A stretch of DNA of 64,000 nt from Cyprinodon diabolis (taxonomy: Eukaryota; Chordata; Actinopteri; Cyprinodontiformes; Cyprinodontidae), in contig CM060076.1 of the NCBI GenBank assembly GCA_030533445.1, forward strand, positions 8,922,001 to 8,986,000, given 5' to 3'. This document shows, in pieces, positions 50,101 through 58,736 of this stretch (positions within the stretch are counted from its first letter, which is position 1; the number at the start of each line of letters is the position of its first letter). The position numbers and the translations under genes were made by a program. The notes below the pieces were generated by a model, which saw nothing but the letters and a program-made list of their open reading frames with translations, searched no databases and was not told where the DNA came from.

Positions 50101-53100
50101 ATCTTTAGGGCAAGAGGTCCATTTAATGACCAACCATAGATGCACGTACTGTCACCTACAGGCAGTGTAGGGATACCAGGTTAGGTAACAACAGTCCTGT
50201 TTTTGGACTGCAGGAAGAAACAAGAATGCATGTGAAAAACAGACCACAGGCTGGGAGTTAATAAGCCCATATTTTCCTCATCCATTAAAAAACATATATA
50301 CAAACTCATGCTTATATACCAAACATTAGCCTTCTGATGGGAATTAGTTCAGTGGATTTAATTGAACAATTAAGAGGCCATTTTTATGTAAACATCTTTC
50401 TCCTCTCACTTCCTCAGGACAATTACAACTTTCTAAACCAGAACAGAAGCTGCCTTTTCTAACCATCTGATCAGTCAGTCGGGTCACATTTTATTAAGTA
50501 ACCCTAAGAGTGAATTATATCTTTTTGCATGTGCGCTTAATAAAAAAAGATGCTTTATTAGTGTGTAAGGATGCCTATACTATTACAACTAAATGCAGGT
50601 TTTTCACTTTCCAACCAAATGAATCGGAGGAGTCTGTGGGTCTCTCACCAGGGGCCGCTCTGCAGTCGATTGACATACGCTGCAATCAGGGCATGCTCTT
50701 CATTCATTCTCTGAGCTGCTGCCAAACTGGGTGGAAAGAAAAACAGATGGTCAGACTCCTGATGACCTGATTTTTTTTTTTTTAAGAATACATGTTTGAG
50801 ATTATTTCATCTAAGAGAAACTTGTACTTGATAGAATTGATAAGCATCATAACATCCTGTTAAATATCACTGTTTTTCTTTTCTGTAAAAGCACATTCCT
50901 GTTACTCATGGGTAGATTTTTAATACTGTAATAGGGATTATAAGGCAATAAAGTTACTGATATTTTAACCCTTAGTTGCTTGTGATTATTTTTACAGTGA
51001 ATGATTTATCGCTCAGAACCAGATATACTCTCATTTTTGTAACAGAGACAAACTTCCTTTGGTTGGTGATGAATAACTCGGCTGGTGACCATAGTGTTAT
51101 TTCTAAATTGCTGAAAGGCAATTGAATTTCAGCAGCCATACCAGAAGTCCAAACTTGAGTAAAAGACATGATGAGTAAAGCCAGACGTACACTGTACGAT
51201 ATTTTCAATCTTTGTACTCAGCTACAGCGCAAATTGCATGATGAAACCGCAGGGTTTAAAAGCTAACAGCTTAGGATGTATGTTTTTACACTGTGCAACA
51301 ATCTGATGCGATCTAACTGCCCACAATGCACTTCCAAAAACCATACTTCAGACTAAGCGCTGAGAGATGGAGCTGGTCGGAATTGTCAATCTAGAAGAAG
51401 GACTCCCTCCTCTGCACATGCGCAGTGCTCGAGGTTCTGGTAAATCAGCTCATAGACGATCGTAGCTCTGCTTCAACAACCGGATTTGTCCACGAACACC
51501 TTACAACGGCCAACTGAATTTCAAACATGTTTGATTTCTCCCGACCTTACTATTCCTGATCGGGAGGTGGTGGTAAGAGGCTAATCAACCCTTGTAACCC
51601 CCTGTATACGACACAACGCAGGACGCACTATGAGGCTGAAATTCGGCCCGATCCAAAAAATTCTCACACTACTGGAGAGTCGGCCGAATAGGGGAAAAAA
51701 TAAATAAATAAATAAAAACAAATTGTACAATTTATCACAGTTATAATCGTTAAACTAATCACTATTAGGTTTTACTAGAGATGGAACGGTTTATGAACGG
51801 TTTACCGTTCGGTTCGACTGTCTCGGTTCGGTTCGCACTTTATAGGTCTGCTGTATGGGACCACTTTGCATTTAGAGTGACCTACGATGACGGCGGAAAG
51901 AAATTGCGGATAACAGAGCGACAGTTTGCAAGCATTGTGTTACACGTTTTGTTTATGCTAACAGCAACACGACCAACATGTCAGGCTAACAATCAACATA
52001 TACTGAACCGAACCGAAAACCGTGACCACGAAACCTTGAACCGAACCAAACCGTGGATTTTGTGAACCGTTCCAAACCTTGGTTTTACACTTGGTTTAAA
52101 TGACCTAAACTATAACTTCCAGTTGTAGTTATTCAATATATCCGTGTTCTGATGATAAAATTGCACAACTTTAATCTCACTGATCCTAAATGTGCCTCTG
52201 CAGACAATTTATGAAACCATCAATTACATTTTTTGGCTATAATTACGAGGTGATTTTCTTTTAACCATTTAATAAATGGTTTGTTGAATATTAAAAGAGA
52301 ATACAAAACAGTGAATTCATTGGATTAGGTCTGACCTGAATATTTACAACTGAGGATTATTTCATCTCACATTTTGAACAAAAAATAGTACTGTATTCAG
52401 TTTGCCATTTAGTTGAAAAAAAAAAATCAAAACTTTTAAAGTATTAAAAAAAATTTGTGTTGATTAAATAAAAAAAAATGAGGCATAACAATTATGGATT
52501 TTGTCAACAAAGCCTAACTTAGTGTTTTAACTGTAACATAAACAAACCAAAACAGAAACTAAGCAGTAAAGTTAATATTTCTCTACTCTTTGTGTCAGTC
52601 TTTACCTCTTTGAGGACTCCGGCACTGACGAAGACAGCAACATGGCCTCGTTGGTGTTCCCAATTGGTCTAAAAACAAACGTACGCATCTGTTAAAACCT
52701 TAGTGTGGTTAGTTTAAGCAGAGCAAGGATAAAATCACTGAAACTTTGAAGAACAGAGAGCTCGCTTTCAGAAAACACACATTCTCACACTCTCATATCC
52801 ACACAGGCTGTCACGTGATTCTGAGTGCATTCATGCAACAGTGAATTGTTATATAGTCTGAGCAAACACTGACCGGTCAAAGATCGACAGAGCGAAAGAA
52901 AAAAAAAAAAGAGGGAGGGAGAGAAAAGGCACAAGTTGGAAAAGAATGAATGTCACTTTAAAAAATAATTCTCCCCCAAAAGCATCAGTGACATACTCAC
53001 ATCTGTGCTTAGCTCTATGTGCTTCCCTGAGTGTAATGCCTGCAGCTATGTAATGACCCAGTCTGCAACAGTTTGAACAATCGAACAGCTCTGATCCACC

Positions 53101-56100
53101 AGGAGGGGCGGAGCGACCAGAGTGTCTATTATTTAATAAAGCTTATCAGAATTTTCCATTAGCATTTGAATCAGTTTTAAAGTGCCAGCAGGTTATATGC
53201 TGAGACTAAACAGAAAGCAAAACGTCTTATTTAATGAAGACGCTGCAATATTTATTTGTTAGTCATGTCATTTCCCTACTATGTTGACTTCTGTAAAAAG
53301 CAATACTAATATTAAATATTTATTTCCAAAAGTTACTTTTAGTAAAATTACTGAAAAACATCAGAAGTGAATCAGATGTGAATAATTTTTTTACTATAAG
53401 TGTTTAACAGGAAATATCCAAACTGAATAAAAATGGAATTAAATTAGAATATATTATGGTGAAGCTAGTTTTTTCAGTATTTAATCAAATATATTATTGA
53501 AGTTTAACCAAAATTTACTTATTTGCTTTTTGCAATAACCCTTCTGTTATTAAACAGTGATGATCATCTCCTGTTTACTCTTGAGAAAAAAAAAAAAACA
53601 GTCTTTCATTTCGATCATTGTCATTTGTGTTTCGTTGCTGTGATGTCATACACTATGTTGGTGAGGTTAAGCGTCCGCTCAGGTTCCTCGGGGTAAATCG
53701 GGTGAGGCGGTTCCCTTGAAGATACACAGCCAAGAGTCCTGCTAAGGGCTCGACCAAGCTTCTTCGCTGGTGACTTCTGCAAACACAAATGTTGTACATG
53801 TACACATCATACTGTTTTTAATTTAATAATTATTAAGTAAGAAAAAAAAAACTGTGTTTTTGAAGGTGTTCGTGCTTTTTAAAATTTATTGGTGGGTGGG
53901 ATAATCTAAATCAGATTCCTCACTCTTGAAAAACAAATTATTTTACATCAAGAAACAAAAGACAAACAAACAACAAAAGGATAAAATCATTAAGAGGGTT
54001 AAAACTATACGAACTAAAACCTCATATTGGCTGGAAGCTATATGCTGCTGTTGGTCATTAAAATGAGTTTCTGGTGATAAGAATGTGTTGGACAGACTTG
54101 AAGCTGCACTGGTGAAGGTTCCTCCAAGTAACTTGAGCACAAATCTGATCTTTCATAATGAATAATTAACAACCATGTCAGCATCTAATAATTTATTATT
54201 TCTCTGTTGAAATCATTTTACCCTCCAAGCTTCTAAAATGTGGTATTCTTCTGATGGGAGATTTTAAAAACACACAATGGAGTTTATACCCATCAGGGTA
54301 AACTGGAAATAAAAGCACCAGTTAATACTTTCTATTTTGAGATTTAAACAATTTTTTGAGCTTTTTTTTAATATGATGGTCTTTGTTTTGCTGAAAGATC
54401 TTCAGCTCATAAAGGTCCAGAGAGTGCCCCCTGGTGTGATAGATAAGTAAGCACACAGGGACCCACCCAGGAGGAGTGCTCCTTCATCTGGTGCTGGTTG
54501 CAGTGGGAGCCGCTGGTGTTCCCACGCCAGAAGCAGTTCTGGCAGAGCTGATAACCCCGGCAGCGGAGGCAGCGATAGCGGAAACCAGTGATCCCGTTAC
54601 TGCGGCAGTAGGAGCAGGAAACTGGATGATAGACTGAAAAAAACAAAACAGGAGATAATTAAGAACCATTTAAGTTGAGGCTCTAATCTAAATGCACATC
54701 TAAGACAATAAAACACAGCTAAAATAATGAAAAAAACTAAATATAATAATTCACATTTCCCATTGATGTTTATATACACAAGACTGTTTAATTGTTTAAA
54801 AATTTTGTAATATAGAAAAAAATATTTGCTTTTTATCAAATAGTAAATCAATTTAAAAAACCTGTGTGGCTTGGGTGTAAAAAGAAAAGATTAAGATGTG
54901 AGGTTGAAGAGAAATGAAGACATAGAATGCCCATTATTTGTATGGAGCCATAGACAATTGAGGTGATGCTTACAACATCAGGAATATTTCAAATTAAACC
55001 CTTCTGGTGCATTTTCATCCAACTAGTTGTCTTGTTGCAACACAAAAAACTTAAACATTTTGTTTTTATCTTATTTCTATTTTATGGAGCTTTAAAGTCA
55101 TTTCAGGCTATTTTTATATGAGCCAGTAACCACTAAGATGCTGGTTTTACTTCTTTTTTTTTTTAACACCATCAAAAAAAAAGCAACCATCCTTTAAACA
55201 ATATCAATATAGATGCTCTGTATCCTATTACAATTTTTCGCTCTGGCCTGGGCCTTCTGCGTTTGAGTTAGAGATAGACCAATGCATCAGCCGAAGAAGA
55301 TTTTAAGCCAATATGTATCGGCCGACATGTGCATCTGTTGGCCGATGCATTAGTGCATTCAGCAGCCATGCTTAGAGTCACATGACTGCAACTTTGCTCC
55401 CGCCATCATAAATGAGAAAAGCAAATTACAACATTTAACAGAAAAAAAATACTAAAACACTGGGTCAGGTCCAAATTGCAGAAGGATTCCCTGGATCTAA
55501 TGTGGGTAATTTTGCATGTGCATGAGTGCATATAGAGAAGTGTGTGTCAGGAGTCTGAGTGTGCTTACCGTGCTCCACATTGGCCATGCGGTGCATCAGA
55601 GGAAGCCAGACGAGACATTCGGGAGGCTCAGCTACAATGTCTAAGAACATGTTGAGCATCACACGTTTCTACGCATTAAAAAAAAAAAATAATTAAAAAA
55701 ATTGCAAAGAAACATTACAACCAACATAATCAATAGTCATTGTTTATCTTTTATTTTCTACAAGGAAGATTTAAAGAGAAGCTGCAGGTGTGTTCAGATT
55801 AGATGAATAAAGCATACGTACCTGTTGTGGGAAACAGGAGCGTGCCACAGTGTGGGTGTATCCAAACGATGGTCCTTCATGTAGAGCAGTGGGCAACTGA
55901 AGAGCCTCTCTTAAAAAACTGTCAAACTTAGACAGAACTAAGACCCCCTTGGAGTCAGACACCTGAGAAAACACATCTATAAACAGAAATACTAGTTTAA
56001 TCAGAATCAGATCAGAAATACTTTATTAATCCCAGAGGGAAATTACTTGATTATATTATACTTAATTATATAACCATGTATCTAAATATCTGAACAGAGA

Positions 56101-58735
56101 GCTTACACAGTAATATATACCTCCCTAAAGGTTTCTACTGCTGTAAGTTTTTCTTTTTTCAGCCTTTTAATGTTTCAGATCAGAAAAAAACTGGAATTAA
56201 AGCAAGAAGCACTTTACCCCACGACGATTTCATTTACTAAGAGATAACAAAATTGATACGAACGCATGTGAAAATATTATCAATTTAATGCAAATTACAG
56301 TGAGAAACATTATCCACATATGGGGAAAACAGGAAACAATGTGATTCTTCCCAGGAGCTATCAACATAAAAAAAGAAAACATCCTGAGTGAATAAGTGGC
56401 TTGTCTAAAGGGTCACAACTGAACCGTATTTTCGCGACTATAAGGCGCATATAAATGTCTTTTTTTCCCTCAAAATGTGCAGCGCGCCCTATAGTGCGGT
56501 GCGCCTTATATGTGTTGTTACTGCGGACGTTGTTGAGACCGCCATGAGAACATTAAAGGGGAAAGTGTGGGCGTGGATTGTGTATAAAAGAACAGGTAGG
56601 TGCTTTATGCAGAACATTGTTGTCTTAACAACCCTGAAAATGGCCAAGAGACACGCCTATAAAGTACAGTTTAAACTGAAGGCTATCAGCTACGCAGAGA
56701 AACATGGAAATCGAGCAGCCGCGAGAGAATTAAAGATTATTGAATCGATGGTTCGCAAGTGGAGGAAGATGGAAAATGAACTCCGGCAGGTGAAGAAGAC
56801 GCAGCTGAGTTTCTGCGGTGGCCCGAGTTGGAGGAAAGACTTGAGCGGTGGATTATCAAGCAAAGAACAAGTGGGGCCAGCGTTTCAACGGTCACTGTTC
56901 GACTAAAAGCAGTAACGCTAGCGGAAGAAATGAAAATTGAACATTTTCAAGGAGGTCTGTCGTGGTGCTTTCGTTTTATGAAACAGTGCCGGAAAGTGAC
57001 TCTGATAGCGAAGAAGGGGAAATTGGCATGTCTGAATTAGCGCAGCTGTTTAATTCAGAAACAGCGGATGATGATGACTTCAATGGGTTTTAATAATACT
57101 TTATAATAAATACTTGAATAAAGCACAGACATACTCAGTTTTGCTCCCGCTCTATTTTTAAATATGCAGTAGAGGTATTTAAACGTAGTAGAGGACATGT
57201 ACCTGTATATAACACCCGGGCCCTATAATCCGGTGCGCCTTATGTGTGTGTTTAATACAGTAATGGCACACATAACTGAGACTGCGCCTTTTAGTACGGT
57301 GCGCCTTATGGTCGTGAAAATACGGTAACTAAATCTGTGGTTATGGTCAAATAACTGGGTAAGAAATGGCTTTGCTGGGATGTTTGAAAGACAAAACCTC
57401 TGATGAGAAAATGACACAAAGCAACACCCAAATAAAATAAAAAAATTAAATATTGAAGCTCCTTAAAACTTTTGTGAAATTCATTTGTGGACTTAAGAGA
57501 TGAATAATTATTTCTTTTAAACTTATGTAAATCTGGAACAGACAACTTTTTCCCCTCGCACTCAATGGTGCAGCTGGACAACAATAATAATAAAAGCACT
57601 TTCAAAAGACCAAAGGAAGGATTTTGGAGTGGCCTAGTCAAAGTCTGGTCTCAAATCCAACAGAGTGTATAAGGTATGGTAGGAAACCAGCTGTAATCTT
57701 AAAATCCAAGGCCTTCAGCTTCAGTTAAACTAATCTGAAAGATTTGCTGTGGGGTTGATTACTTTTTAACATACATGTAGAGTCATGTTGGTTTGATTGC
57801 TTTTATTTAATAAACTACTTTTTGTATATCTTTGTCAAATTTACTCCCTTCAGACTTCTGTCAATGGAAGCTAATTTATTTATTCCTTTATATAAAAACA
57901 TATTTCAGTGTTTTTAAAGTAATGTTTAAAGTATCTGAGCAAGCTAAAACAATGACTGTTACTCACAGCGCAGTTTATCTATCAGCTTCCCTCCGCAAAG
58001 TATAGAGAGCATCGCCTTCACAGAGAGAACCGTCAGACGGCTTTCTGGATCACTAGAAGAAGAGAAAGAATTAATTTCCATGTCACTAAATAAATGTTCA
58101 CTCTTATATTGAAAAAGTTACCAATCAACGGCGGCCAGAATAAATTCGACCAGGAGGACGGTGCACTCTTGCGGGTTGATTATGTGTGTGGTGGGAAGGC
58201 GTTTGCTGAGCTGGTTGAACAGGGAGGAAACCAGGTTCTCCAGTCGGGTAACTGAGATACCTGCGTTGAGCTCTACTGCGTTCAGCCCGGCATCCCGAAC
58301 CGCCTCGATCACGTTGTAAATGTCGATCAAATGCACTGGAAGGAGGACGACAGGAGATTAATCAGATACCTCTCCCCTTTTATTGGATCGTATACCAGTT
58401 TAAACATGCAGTTGGGCCATGATGATACCCACAGTTGCATCTCTTCTGTATAAATCTGAGCTTGCAGGCAGTTCGATATGTGGAGAGACAAATAGAATCA
58501 AAGTCCTTTTCCCCTGTGGAAAAAGGAGACATAAACTACAGTTTGGACAATCATGATAGTCTTCTCCAAGTTATTTTCTTATAAACTCCTAAATCATATG
58601 AACCATGGTGGGAATGTGAGAGAAAAAGATATACTAAAGGTAATTCATCTCACCGAGCTCACTGAAGATCTGTCTCCCCTCTGCTCTCGCAGGAACCCTC
58701 CCTCTTTCTCTCTGGGCTCCTTCCGCCATCACCAT
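41091..58735 (-). CDS. dtnb: Beta-dystrobrevin-like gene, 18 coding exons
   Basis: Dystrobrevin is a cytoplasmic scaffold of the dystrophin-associated complex that binds dystrophin family members and syntrophins through its C-terminal half. Eighteen minus-strand exons with GT-AG borders join without a phase break from the ATG at 58735 to a stop at 41093-41091, giving about 628 residues; human DTNB is similar in length. Order: N-terminal EF-hand-like region (residues 28-239), ZZ zinc finger (about 242-295) with all eight ligands (C246, C249, C261, C264, C270, C273, H283, H287), a variable linker (296-413), coiled-coil block (about 418-510), a 7-residue micro-exon insert, and a tail. The tail [19 protein letters not shown] and the ending [15 protein letters not shown] are beta-type rather than alpha-type. 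The sequence is clearly more diverged than mammalian beta from alpha in the ZZ finger ([12 protein letters not shown]), so it may be a teleost duplicate or the gamma-type paralogue. 5'UTR exons were not identified. Confidence 0.85.
41313..41402 (-). CDS. dtnb: dtnb exon 17
   Basis: Encodes [20 protein letters not shown] then SSLVRELHS, the best conserved C-terminal dystrobrevin block. Acceptor tttctag, donor gtacat. Confidence 0.92.
41885..41990 (-). repeat. LINE 3' tail with TTAGA units
   Basis: attagattagattagctttattgatctc is a reverse LINE terminus with a short pentanucleotide run. It sits inside the intron between dtnb exons 16 and 17. Confidence 0.5.
42180..42333 (-). CDS. dtnb: dtnb exon 16
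   Basis: Encodes a Ser/Pro-rich run ([20 protein letters not shown]) and then [18 protein letters not shown]. The start is closer to beta (AQATGSPHTSP) than to alpha dystrobrevin (TQGAGSPRSSP). Acceptor ctcacag, donor gtaaga. Confidence 0.93.
42334..43391. other. dtnb intron 15-16, unexplained part
   Basis: No extra exon supported. The plus-strand frame 43048-43392 has no recognised domain. Confidence 0.4.
43392..43607. mobile_element. MITE with AAGCCGGGCATACACTGTG ends
   Basis: A 216-bp element with aagccgggcatacactgtg on the left and cacacagtgtgtgcccggctt on the right as inverted repeats. It shares gatgaaaccgcagggttt and gatgcgatctac with the sequence at 51178-51400. The target duplication is not clear. 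Confidence 0.75.
44065..44085 (-). CDS. dtnb: dtnb exon 15, 21-nt micro-exon
   Basis: Between acceptor ccctgtag and donor gtaagt lie 21 nt encoding DEEQRQA in phase 0. Human DTNA isoforms carry an alternatively used seven-residue insert, EEELKQG, at exactly this point (after KLLK). Skipping it keeps the frame, so it is probably alternatively spliced. Confidence 0.8.
44316..44412 (-). CDS. dtnb: dtnb exon 14 (second coiled-coil helix)
   Basis: Encodes [20 protein letters not shown] then [12 protein letters not shown], nearly identical to other dystrobrevins. It is part of the coiled coil that pairs with dystrophin. Acceptor tgttccag, donor gtgaca. Confidence 0.95.
44973..44997 (+). repeat. 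Poly(A) run, 25 bp
   Basis: Uninterrupted A25 in a dtnb intron. Possibly the tail of an old retroinsertion, but no body is recognisable upstream. Confidence 0.9.
45140..45338. repeat. Degraded CACTGCAAAAA-family MITE
   Basis: The right end cgtttttgcagtg and internal cataaaataaggtgtgca and cctgctcaatcaaggg motifs match the family at 16952 and 33817. The left end is lost. Confidence 0.5.
45340..46665. other. dtnb intron 13-14, remaining part
   Basis: Nothing else recognised. A short (ctttt)n/(tttat)n stretch lies at 46376-46410. Confidence 0.4.
46666..46779 (-). CDS. dtnb: dtnb exon 13 (coiled-coil)
   Basis: Encodes [20 protein letters not shown] then [17 protein letters not shown], aligned with EILQEIQRLRLEHEQASQP of human dystrobrevins. 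Acceptor atttcccag, donor gtaaac. Confidence 0.94.
46960..47545 (+). pseudogene. Tc1-like transposon relic
   Basis: At about 47170 gagaatctgtggagggagct encodes [17 protein letters not shown], a decayed Tc1 C-terminal block (ERLWRELK). The 47505-47520 piece (ggtgaatagttttggc) is a common Tc1 end motif. It lies in the dtnb intron between exons 12 and 13, on the opposite strand. Confidence 0.6.
47715..47794 (-). CDS. dtnb: dtnb exon 12 (start of coiled-coil)
   Basis: Encodes [20 protein letters not shown] then QLECKN and two bases of the next Arg. Matches [20 protein letters not shown] of beta-dystrobrevin. Acceptor ttgttttag, donor gtacag. Confidence 0.92.
47907..47994 (-). CDS. dtnb: dtnb exon 11
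   Basis: Encodes [20 protein letters not shown] then RLAETESTG, matching SSNRLDEEHRLIARYAARLA of human dystrobrevins. Acceptor cactatttcag-type (ttcag), donor gtgagt. Confidence 0.93.
48125..48360 (-). repeat. Dispersed SINE-like repeat, partial
   Basis: ggagtttgcatggtctcact and gggtactccggcttcctctc are the reverse of the signature described at 8165-8355. It ends near ggatccatccata-like sequence (ggcatccatccata). Confidence 0.55.
48848..50068 (-). mobile_element. Complete Tc1/mariner-type transposon (DD36E spacing)
   Basis: A 1221-bp element bounded by TA target duplications (48846-48847 and 50069-50070). Inverted repeats of about 26-28 bp start CACTCACCGGCCACTTTATT on the left and CACTCACCGGACACTTTATT read from the right, with one difference in this span. 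It carries one intact transposase frame. It sits in the dtnb intron between exons 10 and 11. Its matched ends and open frame argue for recent insertion. Confidence 0.95.
48880..49920 (-). CDS. Tc1/mariner-family transposase, 346 aa
   Basis: Cut-and-paste DNA transposase. The N-terminal paired-like helix-turn-helix (about residues 7-45, [19 protein letters not shown]) and a second HTH (about 85-115) bind the inverted repeats. The catalytic triad is D155 (WSDESRF), D246 ([10 protein letters not shown]) and E283 ([11 protein letters not shown]). There are 36 residues between the second D and the E, rather than the 34 of classical Tc1. The DD36E spacing recalls the Incomer group. There are no internal stops over the full length, and typical Tc1 transposases are 340-350 residues. 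The ATG at 49920 begins [11 protein letters not shown], and no earlier in-frame Met is needed. Confidence 0.93.
   Translation of the reverse strand: MGKKGDLSDFECGMIVGARRAGLSISETADLLGFSRTTISRVYREWSEKEKTSSERQFCGRKCLVDARGQRRMARLLRADRRATVTQITTRYNQGGQKSISERSVRRTLRQMGYSSRRPHRVPILSAKNRKLRLQFAQAHRNWTIEDWKNVAWSDESRFLLRHSDGRVRIWRLQHESMDPSCFVSTVQAGGGGVMVWGIFSWRSLGPLVPIEHRCNATAYLSIVADHVHPFMTTMYPTSDGYFQQDNAPCHKAGIISDWFLEHDNEFTVLKWPPQSPDLNPIEHLWDVVEREIRIMDVQPTNLRQLCDAIMSIWIKLPEECFQHIVESMPRRIEAALKAKGGPTLY
50649..50726 (-). CDS. dtnb: dtnb exon 10
   Basis: Encodes [20 protein letters not shown] then LQSGP. It matches the linker stretch LADEHVLIGLYVNMLRNNP of human DTNA, a region that varies by isoform. Acceptor tccacccag, donor gtgaga. 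Confidence 0.88.
50770..51177. other. dtnb intron 9-10, unexplained part
   Basis: Nothing recognised. Confidence 0.4.
51178..51400. mobile_element. Second copy of the family at 43392, one end
   Basis: Starts aagccagacgtacactgt and shares gatgaaaccgcagggttt and gatgcgatctaac with the 43392-43607 MITE. Sequence continues differently after about 51400, so this is a longer or truncated relative; its right end was not placed. Confidence 0.5.
51776..52080. mobile_element. hAT-type MITE, family B, copy 1
   Basis: A perfect 8-bp target duplication, ggttttac, lies at 51768-51775 and 52081-52088. Ends share ggaacggtt (tagagatggaacggtt on the left, tttggaacggttcac read from the right). The interior has many ggttcgg/ccgaacc repeats. 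A related element begins at 63679. Confidence 0.85.
52606..52668 (-). CDS. dtnb: dtnb exon 9
   Basis: Encodes [20 protein letters not shown], corresponding to [20 protein letters not shown] of human DTNB in the variable linker. Acceptor gtttttag, donor gtaaag. Confidence 0.85.
53652..53776 (-). CDS. dtnb: dtnb exon 8
   Basis: Encodes [20 protein letters not shown] then [20 protein letters not shown] and I. Matches the block after the ZZ finger in beta-dystrobrevin (KSPAKKLSHAISKSLGCV). Acceptor tgtttgcag, donor gtatga. Confidence 0.93.
54467..54633 (-). CDS. dtnb: dtnb exon 7 (ZZ zinc finger)
   Basis: Encodes the ZZ-type zinc finger, from [20 protein letters not shown] through [18 protein letters not shown] to [13 protein letters not shown]. 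Three CxxC pairs and the two histidines are present, so zinc binding should be intact. Human beta has E in place of S in HPVECSYC. Acceptor tttttttcag, donor gtgggt. Confidence 0.96.
54640..55568. other. dtnb intron 6-7, with a hAT fragment
   Basis: No exon. At about 55270-55380 tagagatagaccaatgcatc and ggccgatgcattagtgc look like one end of a hAT MITE without a matching partner. Confidence 0.4.
55569..55668 (-). CDS. dtnb: dtnb exon 6
   Basis: Encodes [20 protein letters not shown] then [13 protein letters not shown], aligned with [20 protein letters not shown] of beta-dystrobrevin. Acceptor tgcgtag, donor gtaagc. Confidence 0.94.
55822..55976 (-). CDS. dtnb: dtnb exon 5 (EF-hand-like region)
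   Basis: Encodes [20 protein letters not shown] then [20 protein letters not shown] and [11 protein letters not shown]. Matches the second EF-hand-like part of dystrobrevins. Acceptor gtttatag, donor gtacgt. Confidence 0.95.
56001..56060 (-). repeat. LINE 3' tail
   Basis: tcagaatcagatcagaaata followed by ctttattaatcccagaggga is the reverse of a common fish LINE terminus. Confidence 0.65.
56424..57325 (+). mobile_element. Pogo-like element, internally deleted, 902 bp
   Basis: The ends ccgtattttcgcgactataa and, read from the right, ccgtattttcacgaccataa are inverted repeats leading into aggcgca. Further ggtgcgcctta repeats lie subterminally. The interior keeps both DNA-binding domains and the acidic C-terminus of a pogo/Fot1-type transposase but lacks the DDE core. 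The TA target duplication is visible on the right but has mutated on the left. It sits in the dtnb intron between exons 4 and 5. Confidence 0.85.
56640..57093 (+). pseudogene. Pogo-like transposase remnant with two DNA-binding domains
   Basis: From the ATG at 56640 the frame reads [20 protein letters not shown] then [20 protein letters not shown], a psq/BrkD-type HTH. After LSF at about 56812 a frameshift leads to [20 protein letters not shown] then [20 protein letters not shown] and SWCFRFMKQ, the CENP-B-type second HTH. At about 56983 the sequence jumps, one base out of frame, to [20 protein letters not shown] and ends DDDDFNGF with a stop at 57091. The expected DDE nuclease, several hundred residues, is missing between the last two pieces. 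As it stands it cannot make one long protein. Confidence 0.8.
57590..57800 (+). pseudogene. Tc1-like transposon relic
   Basis: ttttggagtggcctagtcaa encodes [14 protein letters not shown], a decayed Tc1 [12 protein letters not shown] catalytic block. Downstream ggggttgattactttttaac is a usual Tc1 terminal motif. Confidence 0.65.
57967..58052 (-). CDS. dtnb: dtnb exon 4
   Basis: Encodes [20 protein letters not shown] then GKLIDKLR, matching [20 protein letters not shown] of beta-dystrobrevin. The first codon spans the splice and reads Cys. Acceptor cttctag, donor gtgagt. Confidence 0.93.
58122..58335 (-). CDS. dtnb: dtnb exon 3
   Basis: Encodes [20 protein letters not shown] then [20 protein letters not shown] and [20 protein letters not shown] and EFILAAVD. 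Matches the conserved N-terminal EF-hand-like core. Acceptor ccttccag, donor gtaact. Confidence 0.95.
58433..58513 (-). CDS. dtnb: dtnb exon 2
   Basis: Encodes [20 protein letters not shown] then IQKRCN, matching [20 protein letters not shown] of beta-dystrobrevin. 81 nt. Acceptor ttttccacag, donor gtgggt. Confidence 0.95.
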
Positions 58736-58736
58736 C
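58654..58736 (-). CDS. dtnb: dtnb exon 1 (start codon)
   Basis: Begins after an acceptor-like ttttctgtag at 58737, so a 5'UTR exon probably lies upstream. The ATG at 58735 gives [20 protein letters not shown] then RQIFSEL, which joins in frame to exon 2. The ending aligns with AERRQLFAEM of human dystrobrevins. A second ATG at 58729 (MAEGAQ) is an alternative start. Donor gtgaga. Confidence 0.85.

Noticed and set aside
53943..54140. A short minus-strand frame between dtnb exons 7 and 8
   Set aside because: It lacks exon borders and similarity to any dystrobrevin isoform; exons 7 and 8 join in phase without it.
57306..57641. A 111-codon minus-strand frame next to the pogo-like element
   Set aside because: It overlaps the element end and a Tc1 relic and has no recognised domain.
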